Shown in pieces: positions 44,064 through 53,744 of a stretch of 64,000 nt of DNA. How positions within the stretch are numbered: position 1 is the first letter of the stretch; every line of letters begins with the position of its first letter. Position numbers and translations under genes: made by a program. Source of the DNA: CAVWCW01 sp963753615 (GTDB lineage Bacteria > Pseudomonadota > Gammaproteobacteria > Chromatiales > Chromatiaceae); contig CAVWCW010000003.1 in NCBI GenBank assembly GCA_963753615.1, forward strand, positions 310,001 through 374,000. The letters are read 5' to 3'. The notes under the pieces were generated by a model. That model ran no database searches and was not told where the DNA came from. It saw nothing but the letters and a program-made list of their open reading frames with translations.

Positions 44064-45272
44064 CGCTGTAGAGGTATTTTCTTTATGGAAAAATGCCGCA
44101 TCACTGCTCAAGGGCAGTGAGCGGCGACAGTTCATGGGCAGGGTAGTCAACCTGCTGGGCTGCGGCGGCCAGCGCTTCGCTGAACAGGACTGGGATGGAA
44201 TCGTGGCACCCTTCGCAAAGGTCAAGCAGGAGTTGCAGACAGGTCAATCCATCAAAGACGGTTTTAATAAGCGAGGTAGGCGACGAGCCGAAGATCACCT
44301 GCCCCATCTACTCGATGATATCCGTGCGATCGTAGAGCCCGTCGGGGCAAACCGATCCGACCTTCCGCAGTAGCCGCATCTATTCTCCCCTATCAGCTGA
44401 AGAGGTCCGTCTGCGCCTGATCACACAACAGGGTTATAAAGACGCTGAGTTGCCGAGTATCCGCACGCTCCGCAATAAACTCAACGACCTCGGGTATCGC
44501 TTGCGCAAGGTCAAGAAGTGCAAGCCATTGAAGAAGATACCGGAGACGGATGCAATCTTCGAAACGGTCGCATCAGATCAATGAGACGGCCGATCAAGAT
44601 ACAGGGTGTGTTGCGGATCTCGCTGGATACCAAGGCGACGGTCAAGGTGGGGCCCTTCTCCCGCGGCGGCTACAGCCGTCATGGCGAATACGCCTGCGAT
44701 CATGATTTTAAGGCGGACACAACGCTCACCCCGTTCGGCATCCTGTTGCCGCAAACGGGAGACAACCATTGTGGTTTAGTTAAAGCAAAGTGACGGCGGA
44801 CTTCATGGTGGACCGGCTCGAGGAGAATTTGCCGCAATGGAAACAGGACTACGGTCTGCACACGCTGGTGATCAATGCGGACAACGGCCCCGAAAGTAAC
44901 GGCCGCCGCACCCAATGGTTGAAGCGATTGGTTGCACTTTCCGATGCTCATCAAGTGACGATTCAGCTGGCTTACTACCCGCCGTACCACAGCAAATATA
45001 ATCCCGTTGAGCGGTTGTGGGGCGTGTTGGAAAACCATTGGCGGGGCGAGATCATCGACTCCGTCAAGAAGGCGCTGGGTCTGGCACGGAGCATGACCTA
45101 TCGGGGACTCAAACCCACGGTGCGCAAGGTCAGTAAGGTCTATCGTAACGGTGTCTCGGTAGCGAAGGTGGCCATGCAGGAGATTGAGGTGCGCTTGGAG
45201 CGGAGGGATGGTCTAGAAGACTGGTTCAACAAGATCGTTCCACAGCCCCAAACGGGATGATTATTTTTTTCC
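44064..45272 (+). mobile_element. ISAzo13-type insertion element
   Basis: The borders are placed where the AraC-like reading stops (after DEVR) and resumes (before ATLSAAS). A four-base CCGC occurs just before the left border and just after the right border and could be a target duplication. Clear terminal inverted repeats could not be found. The only gene inside is a damaged transposase. Confidence 0.65.
44073..45260 (+). pseudogene. ISAzo13-family transposase, several frameshifts
   Basis: Read across frames, the product runs from SLLKGSERRQFMGRVVNLLG through RRAEDHLPHLLDDIRAIVEP, YSPLSAEEVRLRLITQQGY, LPSIRTLRNKLNDLGYRLRK, LRISLDTKATVKVGPFSRGG, TLTPFGILLPQTGDN and VTADFMVDRLEENLPQWKQD to LAYYPPYHSKYNPVERLWGV and a stop at 45260. 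These are the blocks of ISAzo13 DDE transposases in the right order. Breaks lie near 44195, 44370, 44580 and 44790. The last piece alone (44790-45260) is an open frame of 156 residues. Confidence 0.8.
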
Positions 45273-45469
45273 GCGACCCTAAGTGCCGCCAGCCGCCTGC
45301 TGGCCGAGAGCGATATGCGGGTTCTGGATATTGGCCTGGAGCTGGGGTACCCAAACCCGTCTCACTTTGCCCGCGCCTTTCGGCGCTGCGCCGGCATCAG
45401 CCCGCGGGAGTTTCGCAGACAGGCGAGGATGAACTAGTCCCGGTTTCCGCATGGCGTTGCCCCCAGGCA

Positions 45470-46441
45470 TCAGAATGCCAGTCGTGCCCGCAGGCCGGCC
45501 GGCCAGCCAGACCCGGTCCTTTTCCGGGTAGAGGGCCGGGTCGATCAGCAACTGCACGCTGGGCGTGATGGCGACCTCGTCGGCCAGTTGCCAGCGATAG
45601 TAGACCTCCGCCGCGTATTGGTCGTCGAGATCGGGGCCGAACAGGGCATCGTTGGGCCGCCCCCAGTTGACGCCGAATCCGAGCTGGCTGCCCGCGCCCA
45701 GGGTTTCCATGCCCCCCGGGGTATAGCCGCCCCCGCAAACCCCAGTGCGCCATCGCTGGGAAGGTCGAGGGCGCCGACCCCGGTACTAAAGGCGTAGTTG
45801 AAAAAATCTGTCCAGGGGCTGACCAGCGGGAATACATCGACGTAATCGCTGATATCGAGGTAACCACCGACCACCTCATACTTGCCACCCTGGAACTTCT
45901 GGTCCCAGTAGAGCGTGTTGAGCCGCCACCCGTCGTCGTTGTAGTTAAGGTTTGAGATTCCGGCATAGCCCAGGCTCTCGCCAAGTAAGGAACTCGGCCC
46001 CGTATTGGTAAATTCGTCCGTGCGCTCGATAAGAAAACTCAGGTTGCCAGGGTGAGCCGAGCCCCGGCCGAACGCCTCCCAGACACCGCTGAAGCGAAAG
46101 ATACCGCCTGCCGCATCTTTGTCGGCACCGGGTAGGTGGTTGCTGGCCGTCAGGTACACCGAGTTGTACTCCACCCCGAAGGACAGGCCGTGCTCCTTAT
46201 GAAGTTTGTCTTTCCATTCATACCAGGGCTTCAGGGAATCCAGCTTGAGGGGCGTATCTGTTGCAACGCGGTCAGACTCGATCCGGTTCAGTGCGGCATC
46301 CGGCCCGCCGAAAGCCCTTGCCTGCTCTTCGCTGTTCAGGTCTTGCGCGAAGGCAGTCTGAGCCGACTTCAGTGCCCATACGCCTATGACGCAAAAACGA
46401 TACAACCGTCGCGCACCGGGTTTTTCGAAGCGCTCCATCAT
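45470..46441 (-). pseudogene. Carbohydrate porin (OprB type), two frameshifts
   Basis: The first frame (46441 to about 45740) has a signal peptide-like start, then LKPWYEWKDKLHKEHGLSFG, VEYNSVYLTASNHLPG, GGIFRFSGVWEAFGRGSAHP, GNLSFLIERTDEF and LYWDQKFQGGKYEVVGGYLD. The second frame continues LGAGSQLGFGVNWGRPNDAL and VYYRWQLADEVAITPSVQLL. A third frame gives LRARLAF and a stop at 45470, the expected aromatic C-terminus of an outer membrane barrel. Together they form a nearly complete porin of the OprB kind, so the indels may be recent or technical. It converges on the AraC relic. Confidence 0.75.
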
Positions 46442-46969
46442 CCCAGTTAACTCCAGGTTATCTTCAGGGTTTTTCCGGGCAAGCTCATGGTTTTCTCCTT
46501 CGTTTCTTTAGTTTGAGGCCGTTGGGCCTGGTTCTCGTCGACAACTTCGCCGGTGCCTATATCGGTCTCGGAAGCCGCCGAAATCCGGCCATTAGACGCC
46601 AGCGTTGCAGGCCTCGAGTCGTCGTTGCCCGGACAGCCGCGCTGGCGGTTGGGCGCGCGGAAAGGCCCGGCCGAAGCTACTGGGGTCGGTGTAGGGGCGA
46701 TTGCGGTTGCCTGGGCTAACGGCTGGCTGGGCCCGGTGGCCGGCAGTGGCGCGAAATGGCCGGAATCGCCAGGTACGCCTTGGTAGCTTGGGGGGATGCG
46801 ATCGCTCGGGTTCGCTGCCTGTTGTCGGGACCGCCAGCCGTAGCGGCGCCCGGGCCGGCCGGCGTGGCCGCATCGGGCCGAAGTTGCTGCAGCCCGAGAA
46901 ATCCAGCGATGATCACGACGCTTCTCACCCGGGTAAAACGGCCCGCCACCGAGCCGACGCGCCGGTATA
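46442..46969. other. Gap upstream of the porin; no gene supported
   Basis: Open frames in this GC-rich stretch show only low-complexity Arg/Ala/Gly translations. It should contain the porin promoter (minus strand), and it holds the second copy of the 20-bp box at 46748-46767. Confidence 0.5.
46748..46767 (+). promoter_or_regulatory. 20-bp box, copy 2
   Basis: It is identical over 20 bases to the box at 43647-43666 and is followed 16 bases downstream by a -10-like TAGCTT (46784). It lies between the porin start (46441, opposite strand) and the DUF481 relic (46970, same strand). Confidence 0.45.
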
Positions 46970-47413
46970 GGCCCCTGGAATGCCTCCGGCTGGTTCTACT
47001 TCAAGCGCGATCGGGCCCAGGATCTGCGCCTGCGGTTCCTGGCCGGCCCCGCCCTGGGCTACACTTTCGACGAGCGCAAGGCCCGCAATCTGCGCGCCGA
47101 GGCGGGGCTGCTCCATATCCGCGACGACTTTTACGAGCGTGGCGACGACGAATACTGGGGGCCGGGCTGGTTCGTGAATTACGACCGATTTATCTGGCGG
47201 CAGCGGCTCCAGCCCTACCACAAGCAGTACGGGGTGTTGGCCGCGGACGGCTCGCACAAGAACCTGTGGCGTTCCTGGACCGGCATTCGCGCGCCGCTAG
47301 CCGGGGGGCTGGTCGGCAGCCTCGAGTACGAGTTCGAATACGACAGCGAACCACCGGTCAAGACCGACACCACCGACCATACGCTGCGCCTGAAAATGGG
47401 TTACCAGTGGTAA
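46970..47413 (+). pseudogene. 5'-truncated DUF481 outer membrane protein
   Basis: A single frame with no start codon before GTG 47174 reads GPWNASGWFYFKRDRAQDLR, FLAGPALGYTFDERKARNLR, AEAGLLHIRDDFYERGDDEY, WRSWTGIRAPLAGGLVGSLE and TDTTDHTLRLKMGYQW to a TAA at 47413. This is the C-terminal half of the DUF481 (YdiY-like) barrel family, with the terminal aromatic residue. The N-terminal half and signal peptide are missing. Confidence 0.75.
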
Positions 47414-47433
47414 GGACGGGACAGGTCCCCAAG

Positions 47434-47640
47434 ATGATGAGACTATTGGAAAGCCGGCTGGCCTATATGCGCGACTTGGATTGCCGGATCGCGATCATTG
47501 CCGGCCCGCACAAGGCCGTCAACCGCCGCTTCGCCGCGTCTAGCGTCGGCATTGCCATGCCGCAACGCGACCTGTTTCCGGACCAGCGCGGGCCATTGCG
47601 CGTCGGCATCGAAAAACCTCGGCGTCCCGACGCCTCCTAG
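47434..47640 (+). pseudogene. Relic of an MscS-family C-terminus
   Basis: The frame of 68 residues includes AVNRRFAASSVGIAMPQRDL and PLRVGIEKPRRP. This corresponds to the end of MscK-type channels (AINDKFNAAGIVIAFPQRDV and PLQVELRRPRD in the gene that follows). The pore and membrane parts are absent. It ends 11 bases before the intact large channel, so it may be what remains of a tandem duplicate. Confidence 0.6.
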
Positions 47641-47651
47641 GGAGTAGGTCT

Positions 47652-50600
47652 ATGTTCGCGCCAAGCCAAACCACCCGCCTGGCACCCCTTGCCCGCCCGT
47701 GGTCTCGCAGCACGCCTTCGGTCTTTGGCGTCGGCCTGATCTCGATTCTGGCCTGGCTGCTGGTGATGGCGTCGGTCCTGGGCCTGGCTTTATGCGCAGC
47801 CAATGCGGCCGCGGGAAGCGTGACCGAGGCTACGCTCAAGGCCAAGATCCAGGCGCTGGAGGGTGCCGACGGGATCGACGCGGAAGCTAAGACCGACCTG
47901 CTGGAGCTCTATCGCAAGGCCGTTACCAATCTGCAGGTGGCAGCGGCCAACGTCCAGGCGGCGCAGGGCTTCCAGCGTGCGGGGCAGGGTGCACCGGCGG
48001 AGGTCGAGCGGCTGCGCGCTGCCATCGACAACGCCGCCGCCGCGCCCCCGGAGGCCAGCCTGGAACTCGACTCCGACGTCCCCTTGAGCCAGCTCGAACC
48101 GATGCTGCAGAAGGAAAAGGCGGATCTGGCTGCGGTGGATGCCCGGCGCGCCGACTTCGAGCGGCGCTTGGAGGAGGAGGCAGGACGCCCGGCGCTGATT
48201 CGGCAACGCCTCACCGAGGCCAAGCAGGAGCAGGAGGAGGTCGCCGCCCAGCTCAAGCTGCCGCCTCCGGCGGACCAGGAGCCGGCCATGGCCGAGGCCC
48301 GGGGCTGGGTACTGGATACCCGTTTCGATCTGCTGAGCGGCGAGATCAAGCTCCTCGACCAGGAGCTGCTGAGCCAGCCGATGCGGGTGGACCTGCTAAA
48401 GGCCAAGCGGGACAAGGCGGATGCCAGCGTGGACTGGGTCGGCGCCCGGGTGCGGCTGTTGCAGGAGCTGGTCAACCGCGGGCGCCAGGCGGAGGCGGAG
48501 CAGGCCAGGGCCGAGGCCGCCGCGACCCGCCGCGAGGCTGAGGGGAAGCACCCGTTGGTGGTGGAATTGGCCGGGCGCAACGCCACCCTCTCTGAAGAGC
48601 TGGCCAGTATGGCGGCGCGCCAGGCCGAGCTGGCGCAGCAGGCGGACCGCACGGAGCGACTGGCGCGCCAGGTCGAGGCGGATTTCAAACGCGCCCAAGA
48701 GACCATCGCGGTCGGTGGCCTGAGCCAGCGTCTGGGGCAGATGCTGCAGCAGCAGCGCCGCAGCATGCCGGACCGGCGCGACTACCGACAGGCGGTGAGC
48801 CGGCGCTCGGAGCAGACCGCCGAGATCGGGCTGCGCCGGCTGGAACACCGGGAAGAAGCCAAGAGCCTGCGCCTGATGGACGAGTACCTGAGCGGAATGC
48901 TGGAGGCGGCGCCCGATTTAGCACCCGAGCTGCGCGGGGAACTGCGCGAGTTGGCGGGCGACCGCAAAGGGCTGCTGGAAAAGGCGATTGCGGCCGACGA
49001 AGTCTTCCTGCGCAAGTTGGGCGAGCTGGAATCCGCCCAAGCCCGGTTGCTGGACGCCATTGCAGCCTACGACGCCTTCCTCGACGAGCACCTGCTGTGG
49101 GTGCGCAGCGCCCCGGTGTACCAAGTCGGTGTCCTCGGAGCTTCCTCTGGCCAGGTATGGCGGGTTTTGTCCGCCGAGGGTTGGCGCCAGGTGGTGCAGA
49201 CCCTGGCCTATCAGGCACGTCACTCCCCGGTTTACCTCCTGCTCGGCCTGGTACTCGCGGTTCTGTTGTGGCGGCGCCGGCCCTTGCTGGAGAATATCCG
49301 GGCCCTCCGCAGCAGCATCGGAAAGGCCACCAGCGACCACTTCGGTTACACATTGCTGGCGCTGGCCCGTACCTTGGTCGCTGCCGCACCTTGGCCGCTG
49401 GTGCTGGCGATAACCGGCTGGCAACTGCGGGTGTCGACCCTGGCCACCGATTTCACCAGTGCACTCGGCGCAGCCCTGCTCGCCGTTGCGCTGCAACTGT
49501 TCTATCTGCGGACCTTCCGCCTGGCCTGCATCCCCGGCGGCCTGGCCGCGGCCCATTTCCGCTGGCCGGAGGCCAATCTGAAGCAACTGCGCCGGGAACT
49601 GGACCGGCTCACGCGCATTTTTCTGCCCGCCGCTTTCGTGGCCGTGGCATCCGCCAGGCTCGATCCACTCGACGCCGGTTGGCTGATCGGGCGCGTCGGC
49701 TTCCTGATCGCGATGGGGACCCTGGCCTTCTCCCTGTACCGGCTGCTGCATCCGCAGCGGGGGGTATTGGCCGAATACATGCGCCCGCGTGGACGGCGTA
49801 CCTTCAAGCGCCTGCATCAGGTTTGGTACCCGCTGGTGGCGATCATGCCGCTGGCGCTGGGAGTGCTCTCGCTGCTCGGCTACCTCTACACTGCCGGCAC
49901 CTTTACCTGGCTGTTCCTGGACACCCTCTGGTTCGCTCTGGAATTGGTGTTGGTCTCCGAACTGGCCAAGCGCTGGTTGCTGGTGGCGCGCCGGCGCCTG
50001 GCCTATGAGGCGGCGCTGGAGCGCCAGCAAGCGCTGGACGAGCCCCAGACCGGCAGCGGCGAAGAGGGCAGCCCTTTCGAGGTCGACGAGCCGGAGGTGG
50101 ATCTGGTGGCCCTGAGCGACAAGAGCCGCAAGCTGCTCACCAGCGCCATCCTGTTCTACGGCCTGTTGGGCTTCTGGGTGATCTGGTCGGACGTGTTTCC
50201 CGCCCTGCGCATCCTGGACCAGATTACCGTTTGGCAGCACACGGTCAACGTCGACGGCGAGCCCCAGCTAATGCCGGTGACCCTGGCCAGCCTCGGCTTG
50301 GCCCTGGTGTACGCGGTCATTACCGTCGTGCTGGCCAAACAGCTGCCGGCGGTGCTGGAGATAGCCCTGCTCCATTATTCCGAGATGTCGGCTGGCGGTC
50401 GCTACACCTTCACCACCCTGACCAATTACGCCATCGTCAGCATTGGCCTGGTGCTGGTGTTCAAGACCATCGGCACAGACTGGTCGCAACTACAGTGGCT
50501 GGTGGCCGCCCTGGGCGTGGGTATAGGCTTCGGGCTGCAGGAGATCGTGGCCAACTTCATCAGCGGCATCATCATCCTGTTCGAACGCCCGGTGCGCATC

Positions 50601-51140
50601 GGCGACGTCATTACCGTGGGCGACACCGACGGCGTGGTGACCCGCATCCGCAGCCGCGCCACCACCATCCGCAACTGGGACGGCAAGGAGTTGCTGGTTC
50701 CCAACAAGGAGTTCATCACGGGGCGCCTGCTCAACTGGTCGCTGTCCGACCAGACCACCCGCATTATCCTCTCCGTGGGCATCGCCTACGGCTCCAATGT
50801 GCGCCAGGCGATGCAATTGCTCGAACAGGCCGCGGCCGAAAACGAAACCGTACTTGATGAGCCGCCGCCCTCGGTGATCTTCGAATCTTTCGGCGACAAT
50901 TCCCTGGTCATGCTGCTGCGCTGCTTCGTCGACTCCGCCGACCTGCGCTTCCCCACCATCAGCGCCCTGAACGAGGCCATCAACGACAAATTCAACGCCG
51001 CCGGGATCGTCATCGCCTTCCCGCAGCGGGATGTACACCTGGATACCAACCAGCCGCTGCAGGTGGAGTTGCGGCGGCCTCGGGACGGGGCGGCGGGAAG
51101 CGACGTCGCGGAAAACGTTAACCCTGGAAAGAGTAGTTGA
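47652..51140 (+). CDS. Large MscK/KefA-type mechanosensitive channel
   Basis: The 1162-residue protein has a signal/membrane helix (LISILAWLLVMASVLGLALC). A long periplasmic coiled-coil region of roughly 430 residues follows, rich in Glu, Ala, Arg and Leu, then about ten membrane helices from VYLLLGLVLAVLLWRRR onward. The MscS core near the end has the pore helix ALGVGIGFGLQEIVANFISG and the beta-domain RPVRIGDVITVGDTDGVVTR with LLVPNKEFITGRLLNWSLSD. Such channels open on membrane tension and can be ion-tuned. Together with the smaller mscS this gives two channels for osmotic downshock. Confidence 0.93.
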   Translation: MFAPSQTTRLAPLARPWSRSTPSVFGVGLISILAWLLVMASVLGLALCAANAAAGSVTEATLKAKIQALEGADGIDAEAKTDLLELYRKAVTNLQVAAANVQAAQGFQRAGQGAPAEVERLRAAIDNAAAAPPEASLELDSDVPLSQLEPMLQKEKADLAAVDARRADFERRLEEEAGRPALIRQRLTEAKQEQEEVAAQLKLPPPADQEPAMAEARGWVLDTRFDLLSGEIKLLDQELLSQPMRVDLLKAKRDKADASVDWVGARVRLLQELVNRGRQAEAEQARAEAAATRREAEGKHPLVVELAGRNATLSEELASMAARQAELAQQADRTERLARQVEADFKRAQETIAVGGLSQRLGQMLQQQRRSMPDRRDYRQAVSRRSEQTAEIGLRRLEHREEAKSLRLMDEYLSGMLEAAPDLAPELRGELRELAGDRKGLLEKAIAADEVFLRKLGELESAQARLLDAIAAYDAFLDEHLLWVRSAPVYQVGVLGASSGQVWRVLSAEGWRQVVQTLAYQARHSPVYLLLGLVLAVLLWRRRPLLENIRALRSSIGKATSDHFGYTLLALARTLVAAAPWPLVLAITGWQLRVSTLATDFTSALGAALLAVALQLFYLRTFRLACIPGGLAAAHFRWPEANLKQLRRELDRLTRIFLPAAFVAVASARLDPLDAGWLIGRVGFLIAMGTLAFSLYRLLHPQRGVLAEYMRPRGRRTFKRLHQVWYPLVAIMPLALGVLSLLGYLYTAGTFTWLFLDTLWFALELVLVSELAKRWLLVARRRLAYEAALERQQALDEPQTGSGEEGSPFEVDEPEVDLVALSDKSRKLLTSAILFYGLLGFWVIWSDVFPALRILDQITVWQHTVNVDGEPQLMPVTLASLGLALVYAVITVVLAKQLPAVLEIALLHYSEMSAGGRYTFTTLTNYAIVSIGLVLVFKTIGTDWSQLQWLVAALGVGIGFGLQEIVANFISGIIILFERPVRIGDVITVGDTDGVVTRIRSRATTIRNWDGKELLVPNKEFITGRLLNWSLSDQTTRIILSVGIAYGSNVRQAMQLLEQAAAENETVLDEPPPSVIFESFGDNSLVMLLRCFVDSADLRFPTISALNEAINDKFNAAGIVIAFPQRDVHLDTNQPLQVELRRPRDGAAGSDVAENVNPGKSS

Positions 51141-51627
51141 CCGCTCGATCCTGACAGTATGACTCTGAGATGAAAGAACAAGACTTTGCTTCATGTTTTC
51201 AGGATTTGGCGATCCACGCTACGGGACGTATGGCGGGCGTGCGCCTTGCCCTGCACCCCCGCAAGCGCACCCTCCACCCCGTCCAACTGCTCTTTCTGGG
51301 CTGACTGATTAACCGGGCTGGGCTTGCCTCGCTTCGGCGGGCGGAGCATCGCTCGGGATTCAAGCAGCCGATTGATCACTCGTTTCGATGTGGCTGGGTG
51401 ATTGCTGCCCAAGTCCCTGGTGGCCGCGATATGGACGCCAGCAAGCTCTAGACACATTGGAAGACCGCCGTGCGTGCCCGCCTGCTGGTGGCCGGGGGGT
51501 CGACTGTGGTAAAAGGCATTCAGCTGCGGTGACGCTGCCTGTCGGGGTTGGGCGGTCCGATCGCCGCAAGCAAGAAATTTTTGGTTTATTAAATAATTAA
51601 ATTTCAATTGGTTAGAGGTGTAAATTC
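51141..51627. other. Gap between mscK-like and DUF3313 genes; no gene supported
   Basis: An open frame on the minus strand (51191-51607) shows no family motif and no good start. The part before 51628 is AT-rich (51575-51605) and probably holds the promoter of the DUF3313 gene. Confidence 0.5.
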
Positions 51628-52380
51628 ATGAGATACCCGAATAATCTGAAGACCTTATGCCTGGCGGCTGCGGTGGCGGTTCCTGCGATGGCCGTCGCGG
51701 ACCAGGGGGCTTTGCCGACATTTGACGATTATACCGCCAAGGGATTCCTGAGCGAGTACGCTAAACTGGAGCCGGTGGCCGGGGACCAAGACGCCTTTCG
51801 CTACCTGGATCCGGAAGCGGATTTCAGTCGCTACAACAAGCTGTTGATCGACCGCATCAAGGTCTTCTACCAGGAAGACAGCGACTACAAGGGCATCGAC
51901 CCCGACGACCTCAAGGCCCTGACCGATTACTTCCATCAGGCCCTGGTCAAGGCCATGGGCGATGCCTACCCGGTGGTCGATGAGCCGGGCCCGGATGTGC
52001 TGCGGCTGCGCATTGCGGTGACCGACCTGGTCCCGAACAAACCCGAGGCCTCAATGGTCTCCCTGGTCGTGCCCTTCCTCTGGGTTGCGGATGCGGGCAC
52101 CGGAGTCGCCAAAGGAGAGACCGGCAGCACCGCCTTCACCGGCGAAGCCACGATCGAGATGGAGGCACTGGACAGCGTCAGCAGCCAGCAACTGGGAGCC
52201 TATATCGAGACCCGGGTGGGCAAGAAGTACAACTGGACCAAGGGCGTAACCGAGGGCGTGACCAGCTACGTCAAGGCCTACAGCAAGTGGGACTACACTA
52301 AGAAGGCGATGGATTTCTGGGCCCAGCGGCTACGCACGCGTATGGATGAACTCCACGGCAAGGCCCCAGAGGAGAGCTGA
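51628..52380 (+). CDS. DUF3313 family exported protein
   Basis: The 250-residue protein has a Sec signal (LCLAAAVAVPAMAVA) and the DUF3313 pattern: GFLSEYAKLEPVAGDQDAFR, DFSRYNKLLIDRIKVFY, TDYFHQALVKAMGDAYPVVD and a TRVGKKYNWTKGVTEG block. Many members are lipoproteins; this one has no lipobox cysteine. The role is not known. It ends about 70 bases from the convergent fccB gene. Confidence 0.85.
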   Translation: MRYPNNLKTLCLAAAVAVPAMAVADQGALPTFDDYTAKGFLSEYAKLEPVAGDQDAFRYLDPEADFSRYNKLLIDRIKVFYQEDSDYKGIDPDDLKALTDYFHQALVKAMGDAYPVVDEPGPDVLRLRIAVTDLVPNKPEASMVSLVVPFLWVADAGTGVAKGETGSTAFTGEATIEMEALDSVSSQQLGAYIETRVGKKYNWTKGVTEGVTSYVKAYSKWDYTKKAMDFWAQRLRTRMDELHGKAPEES

Positions 52381-52451
52381 CCAGCGCACTCAGGGCATTG
52401 GCCGCTGCGCGGGCCAGGGCAGGGCGCCCGGGCCCGCGCAGCGGTTTGCGA

Positions 52452-53732
52452 TCAGCCGAACATATCGGCGGTGATGTTTTTGAACCAGCCCTTGGCGTAC
52501 TCCACCTCAAGGGCCCTTACGCGCTCCGATGCGTCTGCCGGCGACAGCCCGCCGGCGCCTTTCACTGGCGTGATCTGGCCGTCCACCAGCTCGTAGACCG
52601 CCGCCACCGAGATGCCGTAGTTGGGGGCGATGATGCTGTAGCAGGTGTTGACGTAGGAGGTCGAGGGGGCGTCCTTACCATTGAGGGCGGCCACGACGGC
52701 AGCGGCGCACACCTTGCCCTGGGAGTTCGCGGCGTAGCCCGATTTGGGCATCTTGCCGGCGATGCAAGAATCGCCGATCACGTGCACGTCTTTGTGGATA
52801 CTCGACTCGAAGGTCTTCTGGTCTACCGGGCACCAGCCCGAGTCGTCGGTCAGGCCTGCGCTTTGGGCTATGGCACCGGCCTTCTGGGGCGGGATTACAT
52901 TGGCGACGTCGGCCTGGAATTCGTCCACCTGGCCGATCAGTGTGCGGGTCTTGGGATCCACCTCTTCGATAATGCCGCCGGCGGCGCCGGAGACCCACTC
53001 GATCATTTCGCCATATTCCTGCTTCCAGCCGGCGGTGAACAGGCCCTGCTTGGAGAACGTGTCCTTACGGTCGAGGATGACGACCTTCGATTTCGGTTTG
53101 TGGTGCTTGAAGTAATGGGCGACCTGGGCGGCGCGCTCGTAGGGCCCGGGCGGGCAGCGGAACGGATTCGGCGGGGCCACGATGTAGAATACGCCGCCGT
53201 CATCCATTGCCTCCAACTGTTTGCGCAGGGTGACGGTCTGAGGGCCCGCCTTCCAGGCGTGAGGCAGCAACTCGCTGGCCGCCTCGTCATAGCCGGCGAT
53301 GGCGTCCCAGCGGAAGTCGACGCCCGGGGAGAGGATCAGTTTGTCGTAGTTGTAGCGGTTGCCGCTGCTGCCCTTGATGTAGTGCTGCTCGGCGTTAACC
53401 TCGACGATTTCGTCCTGCATCACGCCGACGCCGTGGGCGGTCAGCCCGTTGAAGCCGAAAGTCAGACTCTCGATGTCGCGTTCGCCGCCGAGCACTTCGT
53501 TACTCAGGGGGCAGGAGACGTACTTGGGGTTCTTTTCGATCAGGGTGACCTTGATCTCCGGGTCGGCCAGGCGGATGTACTTGGCGACGATGGCGCCGCC
53601 GTAGCCGCCGCCAACCACGATCACGCGGCCCTTGTCCTTGCCGGCCCGCAACAGGCTCGGCATGCCCAGGGAGCCCAGGGCGAGGGCGGCACCGGAGGCC
53701 TTGACGAAAGTTCTTCTGCTGAATTGTGCCAT
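52452..53732 (-). CDS. fccB: Flavocytochrome c sulfide dehydrogenase, flavoprotein subunit
   Basis: This 426-residue protein has a Tat signal (FSRRTFVKASGAALALGSLG) and the FAD-binding VIVVGGGYGGAIVAKYIR. The expected flavin-linking cysteine is in KYVSCPLSNEVLGG, and the redox cysteines are in CPPGPYERAAQV and DSCIAGKMPKSGYAANSQGK. The C-terminal FCSD domain ends in GWFKNITADMFG. With FccA it oxidises sulfide in the periplasm and passes electrons to a cytochrome. It lies 12 bases after fccA. Unlike the EF-Tu paralogue, its Tat signal is normal for a protein folded with its cofactor before export. Confidence 0.96.
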   Translation of the reverse strand: MAQFSRRTFVKASGAALALGSLGMPSLLRAGKDKGRVIVVGGGYGGAIVAKYIRLADPEIKVTLIEKNPKYVSCPLSNEVLGGERDIESLTFGFNGLTAHGVGVMQDEIVEVNAEQHYIKGSSGNRYNYDKLILSPGVDFRWDAIAGYDEAASELLPHAWKAGPQTVTLRKQLEAMDDGGVFYIVAPPNPFRCPPGPYERAAQVAHYFKHHKPKSKVVILDRKDTFSKQGLFTAGWKQEYGEMIEWVSGAAGGIIEEVDPKTRTLIGQVDEFQADVANVIPPQKAGAIAQSAGLTDDSGWCPVDQKTFESSIHKDVHVIGDSCIAGKMPKSGYAANSQGKVCAAAVVAALNGKDAPSTSYVNTCYSIIAPNYGISVAAVYELVDGQITPVKGAGGLSPADASERVRALEVEYAKGWFKNITADMFG

Positions 53733-53744
53733 GATGCGCGCCTC

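Larger units (their letters stand above)
43785..45437 (+). pseudogene. AraC-family regulator, internally deleted and split by an IS
   Basis: The first part (43785 to about 44063) encodes YRAARLLPYLEYLEAVGAPV, the start of the arabinose-binding-like domain, and FLPTIPTIGFLKWACRREG. It then jumps to LQRRLRTCGLSYSDLIDEVR, the start of the DNA-binding domain, so roughly 150 or more residues between them are missing. An ISAzo13-type element follows. The end of the gene resumes at about 45273 with ATLSAASRLLAESDMRVLDI, GLELGYPNPSHFARAFRRCA and GISPREFRRQARMN to a TAG at 45437. The regulator cannot work in this form. Confidence 0.8.

Noticed and set aside
44064..45272. Terminal inverted repeats for the ISAzo13 element
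   Set aside because: The ends show only weak similarity by eye; the borders were set from the interrupted regulator instead.
51191..51607. Minus-strand open frame of 138 codons
   Set aside because: No motif, no ribosome binding site of note, and low-complexity composition.
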